Source: Gloeomargarita sp. SKYG116 (GTDB lineage Bacteria > Cyanobacteriota > Cyanobacteriia > Gloeomargaritales > Gloeomargaritaceae). From it: a stretch of 49,804 nt of DNA. Positions 33,894 to 42,664 of this stretch are shown one piece after another; the first letter of the stretch is position 1; the number at the start of each line of letters is the position of its first letter. The stretch spans positions 1-49,804 of the forward strand of contig JANWVM010000016.1 in the NCBI GenBank assembly GCA_025056115.1, in the 5' to 3' direction. The notes below the pieces were generated by a model. The model was not told the origin of the DNA and made no database searches. It worked only from the letters and a program-made list of their open reading frames with translations. A program made the translations under genes and the position numbers.

Positions 33894-34733
33894 CTAAAGC
33901 AATTGCAGCACCATCCCTTCCCAGGCGACGACGCTATTGGGCATAACCTGGCGCACTTGGGCTGCGACTTGGTCCAAAAAATCGTCGTTGTGGCTGGCGT
34001 CGTGATGGAACAACACTAATTGCCGCACACCGGCTGCTTCGGCGACTTTGACCCCTGCTTGCCACGTGGAATGGCCCCAACCGCGCCGGGGATTCACTGG
34101 GTCGTTGTATTCCTCGTCAGTGTAGTTGGCGTCGTAAATCAAAACATCGGCCTGGCGAGCCAGATGCACCACGCTGCGGTCGAGCCGGTCGGGGTAATGC
34201 TCCGTATCGCTGGCGTACACCACCGTTTTGCCCTGCCACGTCACCCGATACCCTAGGGCGTAATTGGGATGGTTCAGGCTCCCCGTCTCTACGGTTACAT
34301 CACCAATCGTCACCACGTCGCCCGCCAGCAAGTCATGGAAGTACAAATCCGCCTGCATAATCTGCAACGGCACGGGAAAATTGGGGTCGAGCATCTGGTT
34401 GCTCAAGCTCTGTTTGATGGAGTAGCCGTGGTGCGTGGCTGGACCGTAGATGTGCAACTGATTGCCAGCCTGGTAGGCGGGGGCAAAAAATGGAAACCCC
34501 TGAATATGGTCCCAGTGGGAATGGCTAAAGAAGAGATGGGCCTCCAGGTTGGTCTGGTGCTTCAAGGTCTGGCCCAACACCCGCAGTCCCGTGCCGCCGT
34601 CGAAGATTAACCGTTGCCCACCCGCCTGCACTTCTACACAAGGTGTATTCCCGCCATAGCGTACCGTCTCCGGCCCTGGTACGGCAATACTACCTCGCAC
34701 GCCCCAAAACCGCACTGTGAATCCTGTCGCCAT
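33894..34733 (-). CDS. MBL-fold metallo-hydrolase
   Basis: 279 residues, single metallo-beta-lactamase domain. The metal motif is HSHWDH (about 70-75), with further ligands in GSLNHPN and in YASDTEHYP, and a late His in LFHHDASHND. The N-terminus (VRFWGVRGSIAVPGPETVRYGGNTPCVEV) is typical of the cyanobacterial/proteobacterial group related to cyclic-phosphodiesterase-like MBL proteins. The substrate is unknown; RNase Z is an unlikely alternative. Its stop codon lies next to MITE/IS sequence, but the protein end looks natural (WEGMVLQLL). Confidence 0.85.
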   Translation of the reverse strand: MATGFTVRFWGVRGSIAVPGPETVRYGGNTPCVEVQAGGQRLIFDGGTGLRVLGQTLKHQTNLEAHLFFSHSHWDHIQGFPFFAPAYQAGNQLHIYGPATHHGYSIKQSLSNQMLDPNFPVPLQIMQADLYFHDLLAGDVVTIGDVTVETGSLNHPNYALGYRVTWQGKTVVYASDTEHYPDRLDRSVVHLARQADVLIYDANYTDEEYNDPVNPRRGWGHSTWQAGVKVAEAAGVRQLVLFHHDASHNDDFLDQVAAQVRQVMPNSVVAWEGMVLQLL

Positions 34734-34791
34734 GGCCTGCTCTCGGCTTTTGCCCCAGCATAACGAACCGCAAGCCGTACCGTCAGTGATC

Positions 34792-36414
34792 CTATGGCCT
34801 CTCCTTTACTTTCTGTGCCTGGGAAATCGCTGTCGCCCGCAACCGGCTCAATCCATACTCCAGCCCTTCCGCCACTGCTTGGTACGACGCCTCAATGATA
34901 TTGGTGGAAACCCCTACCGTCGTCCAACGGTACGTCCCGTGGGTAAACTCCACCAGCACCCGCGTCGTGGCCGCCGACCCCGATTGCCCGTCCAGCACCC
35001 GCACCTTGTAATCACTCAAATGAAACTCGCCAATCTGGGGATAAAAATTCACCAGCGCCCGCCGCAGGGCATTGTCCAGTGCCGACACCGGCCCGTTTCC
35101 CTCCGCCGCCGTAATCAATTCTTGCCCGTCTACTTCCACCTTCACCGTCGCCACCGACGAACTCCAGTGGCCGTTGCCCTGGGCCTGCGTTTGACAATGC
35201 ACCTGAAACCCATGCAGGACAAACGCCGGTTGCCGTTGCCCCAGCACGTCCCGCACCAGCAGTTCAAAACTCGCCTCTGCCGCCTCGAATTGATAGCCCT
35301 GGCCTTCCAGTTCCTTCAGTCGCCGCAGCACCTCTTTAGCCGCCGGATGGGAACGGTCCAGGGGCAATCCCAACTCCCGCGCCTTGGCCACGATATTGCT
35401 CAGCCCCGACTGTTCCGAAATCACCACCCGCCGCTGGTTGCCCACCCACTCCGGCGCAATGTGCTCGTAAGTGGCCGGATTCTTGCCCACGGCGCTGACA
35501 TGCACCCCTCCTTTGTGGGCAAAGGCCGACGCACCCACGTAAGGCGCATGGTCATTGGGCGCTAAATTCACCCGCTCGCTCACGGCCCGGCTCACCTCTA
35601 CCAGGCGCGTCAATTGCTCTGGCGTGATGCAGTCGTACTTCAGTTTCAGTTGCAGGTTGGGAATCAAGGTACACAAATCGGCGTTGCCGCAGCGCTCCCC
35701 ATAGCCATTGATGGTTCCCTGCACCATGCGCGCCCCGCTCTGCACCGCCGCAATCGCATTTGCCACCGCCGTGCCGCTGTCGTTGTGGGTATGAATGCCA
35801 ATCTGGGCATCGGGGAAGCGAGCCTTCACCTGCTGGACTATCTCACTGATCTGGTGGGGCAACATCCCGCCGTTGGTATCGCACAACACCAGCCATTCTG
35901 CTCCCGCTTGATAGGCCGTCTCCAGGGTGGCCAGGGCGTAGTCGGGGTTCGCGAGATAGCCATCAAACCAGTGCTCCGCGTCGTAGAACACACGGCGCTG
36001 CTGCTGGCGCAGGTAAGTAATCGTGTCAGCAATCATGTCCAGGTTATGGGTCAACGTCGTGCCCAGGCCTTCAGTGACGTGTAAATCCCAGGATTTGCCA
36101 AACACCGTAACCCAGGGGGTGCCCGCCGCCAGAAGGCCTTGGATCAGGGGGTCTTCCGCTGCTGTGGTCCGGGGACGCCGGGTGGAACAAAAGGCCACAA
36201 GCCGCGCCTGGGTCAAGGGTTCCTGTTGCATTTGCCAGAAAAATTGCACGTCCTTAGGATTGGCGCCAGGCCAGCCGCCTTCGATGTAATGCACCCCCAA
36301 CTGGTCAAGCAGGTGGGCAATTTGCAACTTGTCTTCCAAGCTGAGCGACAGTCCTTCCCGTTGGGCGCCGTCCCGTAAGGTGGTATCGTAAAGCCAAATC
36401 CGTTCGCCGCTCAT
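34792..36414 (-). CDS. cimA: citramalate synthase
   Basis: 540 residues. It condenses pyruvate and acetyl-CoA to (R)-citramalate, the threonine-independent route to 2-ketobutyrate and isoleucine. The HMGL-like TIM barrel starts at the N-terminus (LYDTTLRDGAQREGLSLSLEDK) and has the metal-binding HTHND and VQGTINGYGERCGNADLC. A LeuA-type regulatory domain covers about 395-525. The N-terminal DGAQREG pattern and length separate it from 2-isopropylmalate and homocitrate synthases. Older annotations call this family LeuA-like. It is divergent from the GPH symporter. Confidence 0.92.
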   Translation of the reverse strand: MSGERIWLYDTTLRDGAQREGLSLSLEDKLQIAHLLDQLGVHYIEGGWPGANPKDVQFFWQMQQEPLTQARLVAFCSTRRPRTTAAEDPLIQGLLAAGTPWVTVFGKSWDLHVTEGLGTTLTHNLDMIADTITYLRQQQRRVFYDAEHWFDGYLANPDYALATLETAYQAGAEWLVLCDTNGGMLPHQISEIVQQVKARFPDAQIGIHTHNDSGTAVANAIAAVQSGARMVQGTINGYGERCGNADLCTLIPNLQLKLKYDCITPEQLTRLVEVSRAVSERVNLAPNDHAPYVGASAFAHKGGVHVSAVGKNPATYEHIAPEWVGNQRRVVISEQSGLSNIVAKARELGLPLDRSHPAAKEVLRRLKELEGQGYQFEAAEASFELLVRDVLGQRQPAFVLHGFQVHCQTQAQGNGHWSSSVATVKVEVDGQELITAAEGNGPVSALDNALRRALVNFYPQIGEFHLSDYKVRVLDGQSGSAATTRVLVEFTHGTYRWTTVGVSTNIIEASYQAVAEGLEYGLSRLRATAISQAQKVKERP

Positions 36415-36456
36415 GGCCTGATGCGCAATTCTGTCTTCTTATTGTAGGGTGTGGGG

Positions 36457-37848
36457 ATGAACCCGAAGCTGTCCTGGTGGGAAAAAGTCAGCTATGGGAT
36501 GGGGGATTTTGGCCCGGCGTTGCTGGCGAATTTACTGCTGGTGTTTCAGTTAATTTTCTTCACGAATGTCGCTGGGTTGCCGCCGGGGTTAGCAGGAACA
36601 GTGTTGCTGATTGGCAAGGCGTGGGATGCCATTAACGACCCCCTGATTGGTTTCCTGAGCGACCAGACCCGCAGCTTGTGGGGACGCCGTTTGCCCTGGA
36701 TGGTGTGGGGCGCAGTGCCGCTGGGGGTGAGTTTTACCGGCCTGTGGTGGGTGCCGCCCGCTGCCGATACGATGACCAAATTCTGGTACTACGTGGCGGT
36801 GGCCATTGCCATCCATACCTTTTATACGGTGGTGAATTTGCCCTACACAGCGCTGACGGCAGAGCTAACGCAGGACTACGACGAGCGCACCAGTTTGAAC
36901 AGTTTTCGGTTTGGGTTTTCCATTGGCGGCAGTTTGTGTGCGTTAACGCTGGCGCTTGCCATTTTCCAGCTATTTGCCGGGATGCCCATTCAACAACGCT
37001 ATCAGGTGCTAGGAACACTGGGCGCGGTGGTGGCGGTGCTGGCGATATACGCCTGTGTGTGGGGCATTCGCCGGCGAGCGATGCATTTGGAACACCAGCG
37101 GCGCCAAACGCTGGATCCCCCCAACGAACCTATCTGGGCGCAATGGCGAGCGGTACTCAGCAATGGTCCCTTTTTGCTGGTGATCGGCCTTTACCTGTGT
37201 TCCTGGCTGGCCTTGCAAAACACAGTGGCGGTGATTCCCTATTTCGTCAAAAGCTGGATGGGACTGACCGATGCCGCGTTTACCCAGGTGGTGCTGGCCG
37301 TGCAAGGGACAGCGCTGGTGATGCTGTTCCTCTGGGAGCGGATGAGCCGACGCCTGGGCAAAAAAATGGTGTATTTCCTGGGGATGGCGGCTTGGATTGC
37401 AGCGCAGGCGGGGTTATTTGGCTTGCAACCGGGGCAAACGGCGCTGATGTTTACCCTAGCAGTGGTTGCCGGTGTGGGCGTCGCCACCGCGTATCTGATT
37501 CCCTGGTCCATGCTCCCGGATGTGATTGAGTGGGAAGAATGGCGGACTGGGCAACGGCGCGAAGGCATTTTCTACAGCCTGATGGTGTTTTTGCAAAAGG
37601 TGGGGCTGGCGCTAGGGTTATTCCTGGTGGGGCAAACCCTGGAATGGTCGGGGTTTATCAAAACGGTGGCCGGGCAACCGGAGCCGCTCCAACCCCCCAG
37701 CGCTTTGCTCGCCATTCGCCTAATGATTGGACCAATTCCGGGAGTCGTGTTGCTCATCGGTTTGGTATTTGCCTATCTATATCCGATTACGCGAGAAAAA
37801 CACGCCGAAATTCTGTTGCAATTGGCGGAACGGCGTCACACGAAATAA
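36457..37848 (+). CDS. GPH-family sugar:cation symporter (MFS)
   Basis: 463 residues from ATG 36457; a GTG lies two codons upstream. About 12 membrane segments. The glycoside-pentoside-hexuronide signature is visible at the N-terminus (KVSYGMGDFGPALLANLL). The loop GKAWDAINDPLIGFLSDQTRSLWGRRLPW follows, as in MelB-like transporters. Another is in the second half (IPWSMLPDVIEWEEWRTGQRREGIFYS). It probably moves a sugar or sugar-like compound with Na+ or H+. No sugar-metabolism genes adjoin, so the substrate is open. Confidence 0.88.
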   Translation: MNPKLSWWEKVSYGMGDFGPALLANLLLVFQLIFFTNVAGLPPGLAGTVLLIGKAWDAINDPLIGFLSDQTRSLWGRRLPWMVWGAVPLGVSFTGLWWVPPAADTMTKFWYYVAVAIAIHTFYTVVNLPYTALTAELTQDYDERTSLNSFRFGFSIGGSLCALTLALAIFQLFAGMPIQQRYQVLGTLGAVVAVLAIYACVWGIRRRAMHLEHQRRQTLDPPNEPIWAQWRAVLSNGPFLLVIGLYLCSWLALQNTVAVIPYFVKSWMGLTDAAFTQVVLAVQGTALVMLFLWERMSRRLGKKMVYFLGMAAWIAAQAGLFGLQPGQTALMFTLAVVAGVGVATAYLIPWSMLPDVIEWEEWRTGQRREGIFYSLMVFLQKVGLALGLFLVGQTLEWSGFIKTVAGQPEPLQPPSALLAIRLMIGPIPGVVLLIGLVFAYLYPITREKHAEILLQLAERRHTK

Positions 37849-37920
37849 GCACTTGTACCCGGTTATACCAATGACAAAATCCGGTAGGATACAAGCAGTG
37901 ATGGACTGCTAGTAGAACCA

Positions 37921-39075
37921 GTGTACGCAGGACTTGATCCCCACGGGGGGGTGTTGATCAATCGGCTGGTGTCAGGGCAAGAGCGGGCGCTGTGGGAAGA
38001 ACGTACTCGTACGGCTCCCCGTATCCCCTTGAGCGAGCGGGCCATGTCGGATGTAGAGATGATCGCCACAGGGGGGTTCAGCCCGTTGACGGGATTTATG
38101 AACCAGGCGGATTACCAGGCCGTGGTGGAAACTATGCACTTGCCCAGCGGGTTGCCCTGGAGTATGCCGATTACGTTGGGGGTATCGGAAACGTTGGCTG
38201 CATCCTTGCGGGAAGGGATGTGGGTGCGACTGCACAGTCCCCAGGGCCTGGACGTCGGCGTGATGGAAATTCAAGACATTTATCGCCCCGACCGGGAACG
38301 GGAAGCCCAAAAGGTCTATAAAACCACGGAAATGGCTCATCCCGGCGTCCAGGCATTGTATGAACAGGGACCTGTGTACCTGGGGGGACCCCTCTGGGTG
38401 TGGGAATTGCCGGCACCACCCTTTCCCCAATATCACTTGCCCCCCGCCAAGAGCCGCCAAGTGTTTCAGGAGCGGGGCTGGCGAACCGTTGTGGGGTTCC
38501 AAACCCGCAATCCTATTCACCGCGCCCACGAGTACATCCAGAAATGCGCTTTAGAGATTGTGGACGGCTTGTTTTTGCATCCGTTGGTGGGGGCTACCAA
38601 AAGTGATGACATCCCGGCGGATGTGCGCATGCGCTGTTACGAAGTGGTGATTGAGCATTACTTCCCGAAGGAGCGGGTGGTGCTGGGGGTGAATCCAGCG
38701 GCGATGCGTTATGCCGGACCCCGCGAAGCGATTTTCCACGCCCTGGTGCGCAAAAACTATGGCTGTACCCACTTCATCGTTGGGCGGGACCACGCGGGTG
38801 TGGGCAATTACTACGGCACCTACGAAGCCCAGGAAATTTTCCGGGAGTTTGACCCGCAGGCGCTGGGGATCACCCCCCTGTTTTTTGAACATGCGTTTTA
38901 CTGCACCCGCACCCAGAGCATGGCCACCAGCAAGACCAGCCCCAGCCGTCCCGAAGAGCGGATTCATCTATCGGGTACCAAGGTGCGGGAGTTGTTGCGC
39001 CGGGGCGAACCCTTGCCGCCGGAATTTAGTCGGCCCGAAGTGGCAGCGATTTTGATGGCCGCGATGCGGGAGTAA
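37921..39075 (+). CDS. sat: sulfate adenylyltransferase (ATP sulfurylase)
   Basis: 384 residues, monofunctional Sat. It makes APS from sulfate and ATP, the first step of assimilatory sulfate reduction. The nucleotide/sulfate motif is [12 protein letters not shown] (about 199-210). [40 protein letters not shown] and [11 protein letters not shown] follow. The N-terminal [10 protein letters not shown] is typical. The start is taken as GTG 37921, because the family begins a few residues before PHGG and no ATG is available there. The caspase-like gene starts 4 bp after its stop. Confidence 0.95.
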   Translation: MYAGLDPHGGVLINRLVSGQERALWEERTRTAPRIPLSERAMSDVEMIATGGFSPLTGFMNQADYQAVVETMHLPSGLPWSMPITLGVSETLAASLREGMWVRLHSPQGLDVGVMEIQDIYRPDREREAQKVYKTTEMAHPGVQALYEQGPVYLGGPLWVWELPAPPFPQYHLPPAKSRQVFQERGWRTVVGFQTRNPIHRAHEYIQKCALEIVDGLFLHPLVGATKSDDIPADVRMRCYEVVIEHYFPKERVVLGVNPAAMRYAGPREAIFHALVRKNYGCTHFIVGRDHAGVGNYYGTYEAQEIFREFDPQALGITPLFFEHAFYCTRTQSMATSKTSPSRPEERIHLSGTKVRELLRRGEPLPPEFSRPEVAAILMAAMRE

Positions 39076-39079
39076 ACCC

Positions 39080-40894
39080 ATGGGCTACAGCCGACGGTCA
39101 CTGATCCAGGCGGCGCTCGCAGGGATCGGATTCACCCTTGGACGGGCGCAACGGGTTTTGGCGGCTCCGACATCCCGCAAGCTGGCGTTGCTGGTGGGCA
39201 TCAACCAGTACCCCAATGCCACCAAAACCCCATCCCTGTCCGGCTGCGTCACCGATGTGTGGTTGCAACGGGAATTGCTGTGCGGGCGATTCGGGTTTGA
39301 GCCGGCGGACGTGTTGACGTTGACCGATGCGCAGGCCACCCGCGACCAGATTGCCCAAGCCTTTCGGGAGCATTTGCACCAGCAGGCCCGGCCTGGCGAT
39401 GTGGTGGTGGTGCATTTCAGCGGCTATGGCAGTCGGGATGGTCAACCAGCGCTGTTGCCCCACGATGGGCTGCAAACTCCCACCTGGATCACGGAAGCGG
39501 AGTGGCTGGAATGGTTGCGGCAACTGCCTACCGACCAGGTGATGACGGTGCTGGATACCGGCTACGACTATCCGGGGAGTTTTGCCTGTGGGAATGTGCG
39601 GGTGCGGGCCTGTCCCCCCATCGTGTCGCTGGATGAATCGCGCCAGTTCCCCAACGCCCCCAAACCGCCAGGTGTGTTGATTCGCGCCGCCCGTCCCGGT
39701 ACGGTGGCCACCGAAGCCCTCTGGCCAGGATTTAGCGCCGGGACCCTGACCTATGCCCTGACCCAAACCCTGTGGGGAAGTACCTCCGGCTCGGTGCTAG
39801 TGGATGTGGCGGCGCAAATTGCCCAGACGGTGGGTTCCCAGCAAACGCCGGAAGTGGTGGGTTCCCCCCAGCGGTTGCCGGTGGCACCCAGAGCAGCCGG
39901 ACGAGTGGTGGATGTGAACGACAGTGATGTCGCTTGCGTGCTGGCGGGGGTCCCCCCCTGGTTGCTGGCTCATCTCGCGCCGGAATCCCAACTGGTGACG
40001 GTGCAGGGAACGCCTTTGACGGTGCGCGCGCGCCAGGGGTTGTGGGTGAAAGCCACAGCCCAAGGACCGGTGCAAGTCGGGGAATGGGTGCAGGAACGGG
40101 TGCGCGTCATTCCCAGCCACATCCAACTAACGGTGGCCCTGGATACCAACCTGGAGCGAATTGAACGGGTGGATGCCACCAGCGCCTTGGATAACTTGGG
40201 TTATGTGCGGACGGTGAAAGCTAGGGAACAAAGCGCCGACTGCTTGTTTGGACGGGTGACGCCGACTACCTACGGGTTGTTTTCACCGGGGCATGACCTC
40301 TTTCCGGGAACTGAAGGCGCCGCCGATGAAACGGTTAAAGCCGCTATCAAACGACTCACTCCCCATTTCCACACGCTGCTGGCGGCCAAATTCCTAGCGT
40401 TGACTGACAATCCGGCTCATCCCTTCGCCACGACGGTTCACCTGCGCCGCGATAACACCTTGTTGCTCAGCCAGACCTCGGTTCCCGCCGCAACCCCACC
40501 GGCCAACAACGGCATTTTGTCCTTACCGACTGTGCCCGCTGGCAGCTCCTTAACCTGTCAGATCACTCACCGGGCGGCGCAACCCCTGGTTGTTTTGCCC
40601 TTGACCATTCACCCGAGCCAGTTCATCCAGACCTACCCTGTGCAGACGCTGTTGCCGGACACGCCCACCACCTTGACCGTCAACGCACCTTCCCACCCCG
40701 GCTTGGCCGAGCTCCGTTTGCTCCTCAGTCCGGTGGCCTGTCCGGCTCCGCTCCCACCTGAACCCCTATCCCTGGCCCAAGCCGTTCTCCAGCACTTGCA
40801 CAGCGTCAGCAACCCGAGCAACCCCAGCAAAGACACCTACAGCTTGGACACCAGCACCTGGGCCGGTTTGACGTTTATTTATCGGGTGGGGTAG
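39080..40894 (+). CDS. caspase-like (orthocaspase-type) protein without catalytic dyad
   Basis: 604 residues. The N-terminus (YSRRSLIQAALAGIGFTLG, then a cleavable VLAAP) looks like a twin-arginine or similar export signal. A caspase-type p20-like domain follows, about 33-260 (RKLALLVGINQYPN, GDVVVVHFSGYGSRDGQ, TVLDTGYDYPG). The catalytic His of SGHG is Tyr116, and the catalytic Cys expected in the D-x-C pattern is Gly161. It is therefore probably a pseudo-protease. The C-terminal half has beta-rich, Pro/Thr-rich sequence and no recognised domain. Pseudo-variants of orthocaspases are known in cyanobacteria. It is probably co-transcribed with sat; the 3' end overlaps the transglutaminase-like gene by 20 bp. 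Confidence 0.8.
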   Translation: MGYSRRSLIQAALAGIGFTLGRAQRVLAAPTSRKLALLVGINQYPNATKTPSLSGCVTDVWLQRELLCGRFGFEPADVLTLTDAQATRDQIAQAFREHLHQQARPGDVVVVHFSGYGSRDGQPALLPHDGLQTPTWITEAEWLEWLRQLPTDQVMTVLDTGYDYPGSFACGNVRVRACPPIVSLDESRQFPNAPKPPGVLIRAARPGTVATEALWPGFSAGTLTYALTQTLWGSTSGSVLVDVAAQIAQTVGSQQTPEVVGSPQRLPVAPRAAGRVVDVNDSDVACVLAGVPPWLLAHLAPESQLVTVQGTPLTVRARQGLWVKATAQGPVQVGEWVQERVRVIPSHIQLTVALDTNLERIERVDATSALDNLGYVRTVKAREQSADCLFGRVTPTTYGLFSPGHDLFPGTEGAADETVKAAIKRLTPHFHTLLAAKFLALTDNPAHPFATTVHLRRDNTLLLSQTSVPAATPPANNGILSLPTVPAGSSLTCQITHRAAQPLVVLPLTIHPSQFIQTYPVQTLLPDTPTTLTVNAPSHPGLAELRLLLSPVACPAPLPPEPLSLAQAVLQHLHSVSNPSNPSKDTYSLDTSTWAGLTFIYRVG

Positions 40895-42557
40895 GCGGGG
40901 CAATTTCCTCGTAAATGACGCAGCGAATGTAGTTAATCGCCAAATCCCCCAATCCCACGTCGGGGCGCGAGCCATCCGCCAGGCGAATCCGTTCAAAGCG
41001 AATCCCGCGGCCCAACTCTAGGTGAAACCAGCCCAGGCCTAGGAAAAAACGCTGCAACTGCAACCAGGGCCGGTCTTGCAGATGGTCGGTGTTGGATTCC
41101 AAGGGCAACCAGCCCCGCCCGGGCCAATACACCTCCAGCCACACGTGGTTGAACTGGGGCAGCAAGGGAACGTGTTTTAACTCCGGCGTTCGGGGGCATT
41201 TGTAGCGTCCCGCCGTCCGGCAGGCAATGCCATTGAGCCGTAGCAGCGCCAGCAACAACCCCACGTACTCCCCACAGGAACCTGTACCCCGTTGCAGGAC
41301 AATGTGCGGCGGGTCAATGGTGCCTTTCATCTGGTAGCGCAGCCGGTCATAGACATAGTTGCGAATCGCCCGCAGCTTTTCGGGAAAGGTTTGCGCACCC
41401 GCCACCGCCTCCTTGGCCGCCTGTTGGATGATGGGCTGGTCCATGCTCAGGTCGTCGTCGTCCACCAGGTAGCGCTGTTGCATTGCCGGCTCCAGGGGCA
41501 GGACCGACTCGCTGGCGCCGGGGGGAAGGTGGTACTTGATGCTAAAGACCTCCAACACCGCTTTCCAACCGAACACCAAGGCTTGCCGCTCATCCAACCG
41601 GTCAAACCGAAACACGGCCACCGGCTGTCCCTCTTCCCATTCCAGTTCAAAGGGCCGCCCCACCGGTTCAACAGAACGCACCCGCTGGCGGTCGGTCGTT
41701 GCGGGCAAGGCAATCCGCCATTCCAACTGTTCCAAGGTCACGGCCTCCACCGGCGACCACTCCTCGATATAGCTCAACTCCAGGACAAAGCCATTGCTCA
41801 GGGTGTAGTGCCCGTCGGGGTAGTAATGAAACACCAGGGGATGGATAAACACCCGGTCCCGAAACCCCAACTGCAACGGCGGGCTGGCATTGGGTTCGTC
41901 GCGGATGTAGGGTTCCTCGCCGCTGTAGGCCACGTAATAGCGTCCTTGCCACTGGGTTAGCCCCACCGGATGCTCGTAGGGCGTGATCACGGTCAATTCC
42001 ACCTGACCGGTTTCAGGATGCAGTTGATAAACGCTCTGTTCGGTGTCATCGCAGGCCCACAGGGTCTCCCCAATAAACGTCAACTGGATCACCCCCACAC
42101 CTGGTGCTGGCCAGTCCCGCAGTTTTCCTTCTTCCAAGTCCACAACCCAGAGACACCCCCGCCCGCGACTGCTCAGGTACAACCGCTTCCCCAGCTTGGC
42201 AATGCCTTCAACCCGGTCCGGCAATGTCCACACCAATTGGGGTTCTGTCAAATCCCACAGCGTGTCGGTGATGTGGCACGTGCTGGTGTACACCTGGTCC
42301 CCATCCGTAAACCAGAGCGTTTCTCCCTCCAGGTACCAGCCGCCAATGTCCCGCAGGTAGTGGGTTGTGTCTCGATTCAGAATGCGTAGGTTTTCCGTGT
42401 GGGGGTCTATCAGCGCCAGGTAACCCGAGCGGGGGTCGAGCGTTAAGAGCTGGTCGCGCCAAACCGTCAAGCCTTGTAAACTCCGCAGGACAGGGGGTCG
42501 CAGGGTACGAAACAGGGGATTGGCCATGCTCCATGCCAGGTTTTGATAATTTTCCAT
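40875..42557 (-). CDS. transglutaminase-like protein with N-terminal beta-propeller-like region
   Basis: 560 residues. The first about 240 residues contain repeated short beta-strand units (NLRILNRDTTHYLRDIGGWYLEGETLWFTD; KLGKRLYLSSRGRGCLWVVDLEEG; TFIGETLWACDDTEQSVYQLHPETG), like a beta-propeller. A linker domain is followed by a transglutaminase-like core. Its Cys is in GTGSCGEYVG, its His in FNHVWLEVYWP and its Asp in PLESNTDHL, so the Cys-His-Asp triad appears intact. No signal peptide was seen. Transglutaminase-fold proteins act as peptidases or acyltransferases; the substrate is unknown. Confidence 0.75.
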   Translation of the reverse strand: MENYQNLAWSMANPLFRTLRPPVLRSLQGLTVWRDQLLTLDPRSGYLALIDPHTENLRILNRDTTHYLRDIGGWYLEGETLWFTDGDQVYTSTCHITDTLWDLTEPQLVWTLPDRVEGIAKLGKRLYLSSRGRGCLWVVDLEEGKLRDWPAPGVGVIQLTFIGETLWACDDTEQSVYQLHPETGQVELTVITPYEHPVGLTQWQGRYYVAYSGEEPYIRDEPNASPPLQLGFRDRVFIHPLVFHYYPDGHYTLSNGFVLELSYIEEWSPVEAVTLEQLEWRIALPATTDRQRVRSVEPVGRPFELEWEEGQPVAVFRFDRLDERQALVFGWKAVLEVFSIKYHLPPGASESVLPLEPAMQQRYLVDDDDLSMDQPIIQQAAKEAVAGAQTFPEKLRAIRNYVYDRLRYQMKGTIDPPHIVLQRGTGSCGEYVGLLLALLRLNGIACRTAGRYKCPRTPELKHVPLLPQFNHVWLEVYWPGRGWLPLESNTDHLQDRPWLQLQRFFLGLGWFHLELGRGIRFERIRLADGSRPDVGLGDLAINYIRCVIYEEIAPPTPPDK

Positions 42558-42664
42558 TATCCCTCAGTTCATTAAAAACAAAGGTTCTTCCGTGCCGAGC
42601 CACCCCGGTTCCATTACCATAAAAGGAGAAATCATAAAAAAATGTAAACAAAGGGGGGATGGAC

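Noticed and set aside
42622..42647. Minimal start-stop element (ATG-TAA) behind AAAGGAG upstream of the flavodiiron gene
   Set aside because: The spacing of about 13 nt to the ATG is poor and the sequence is A-rich; a chance occurrence is likely.
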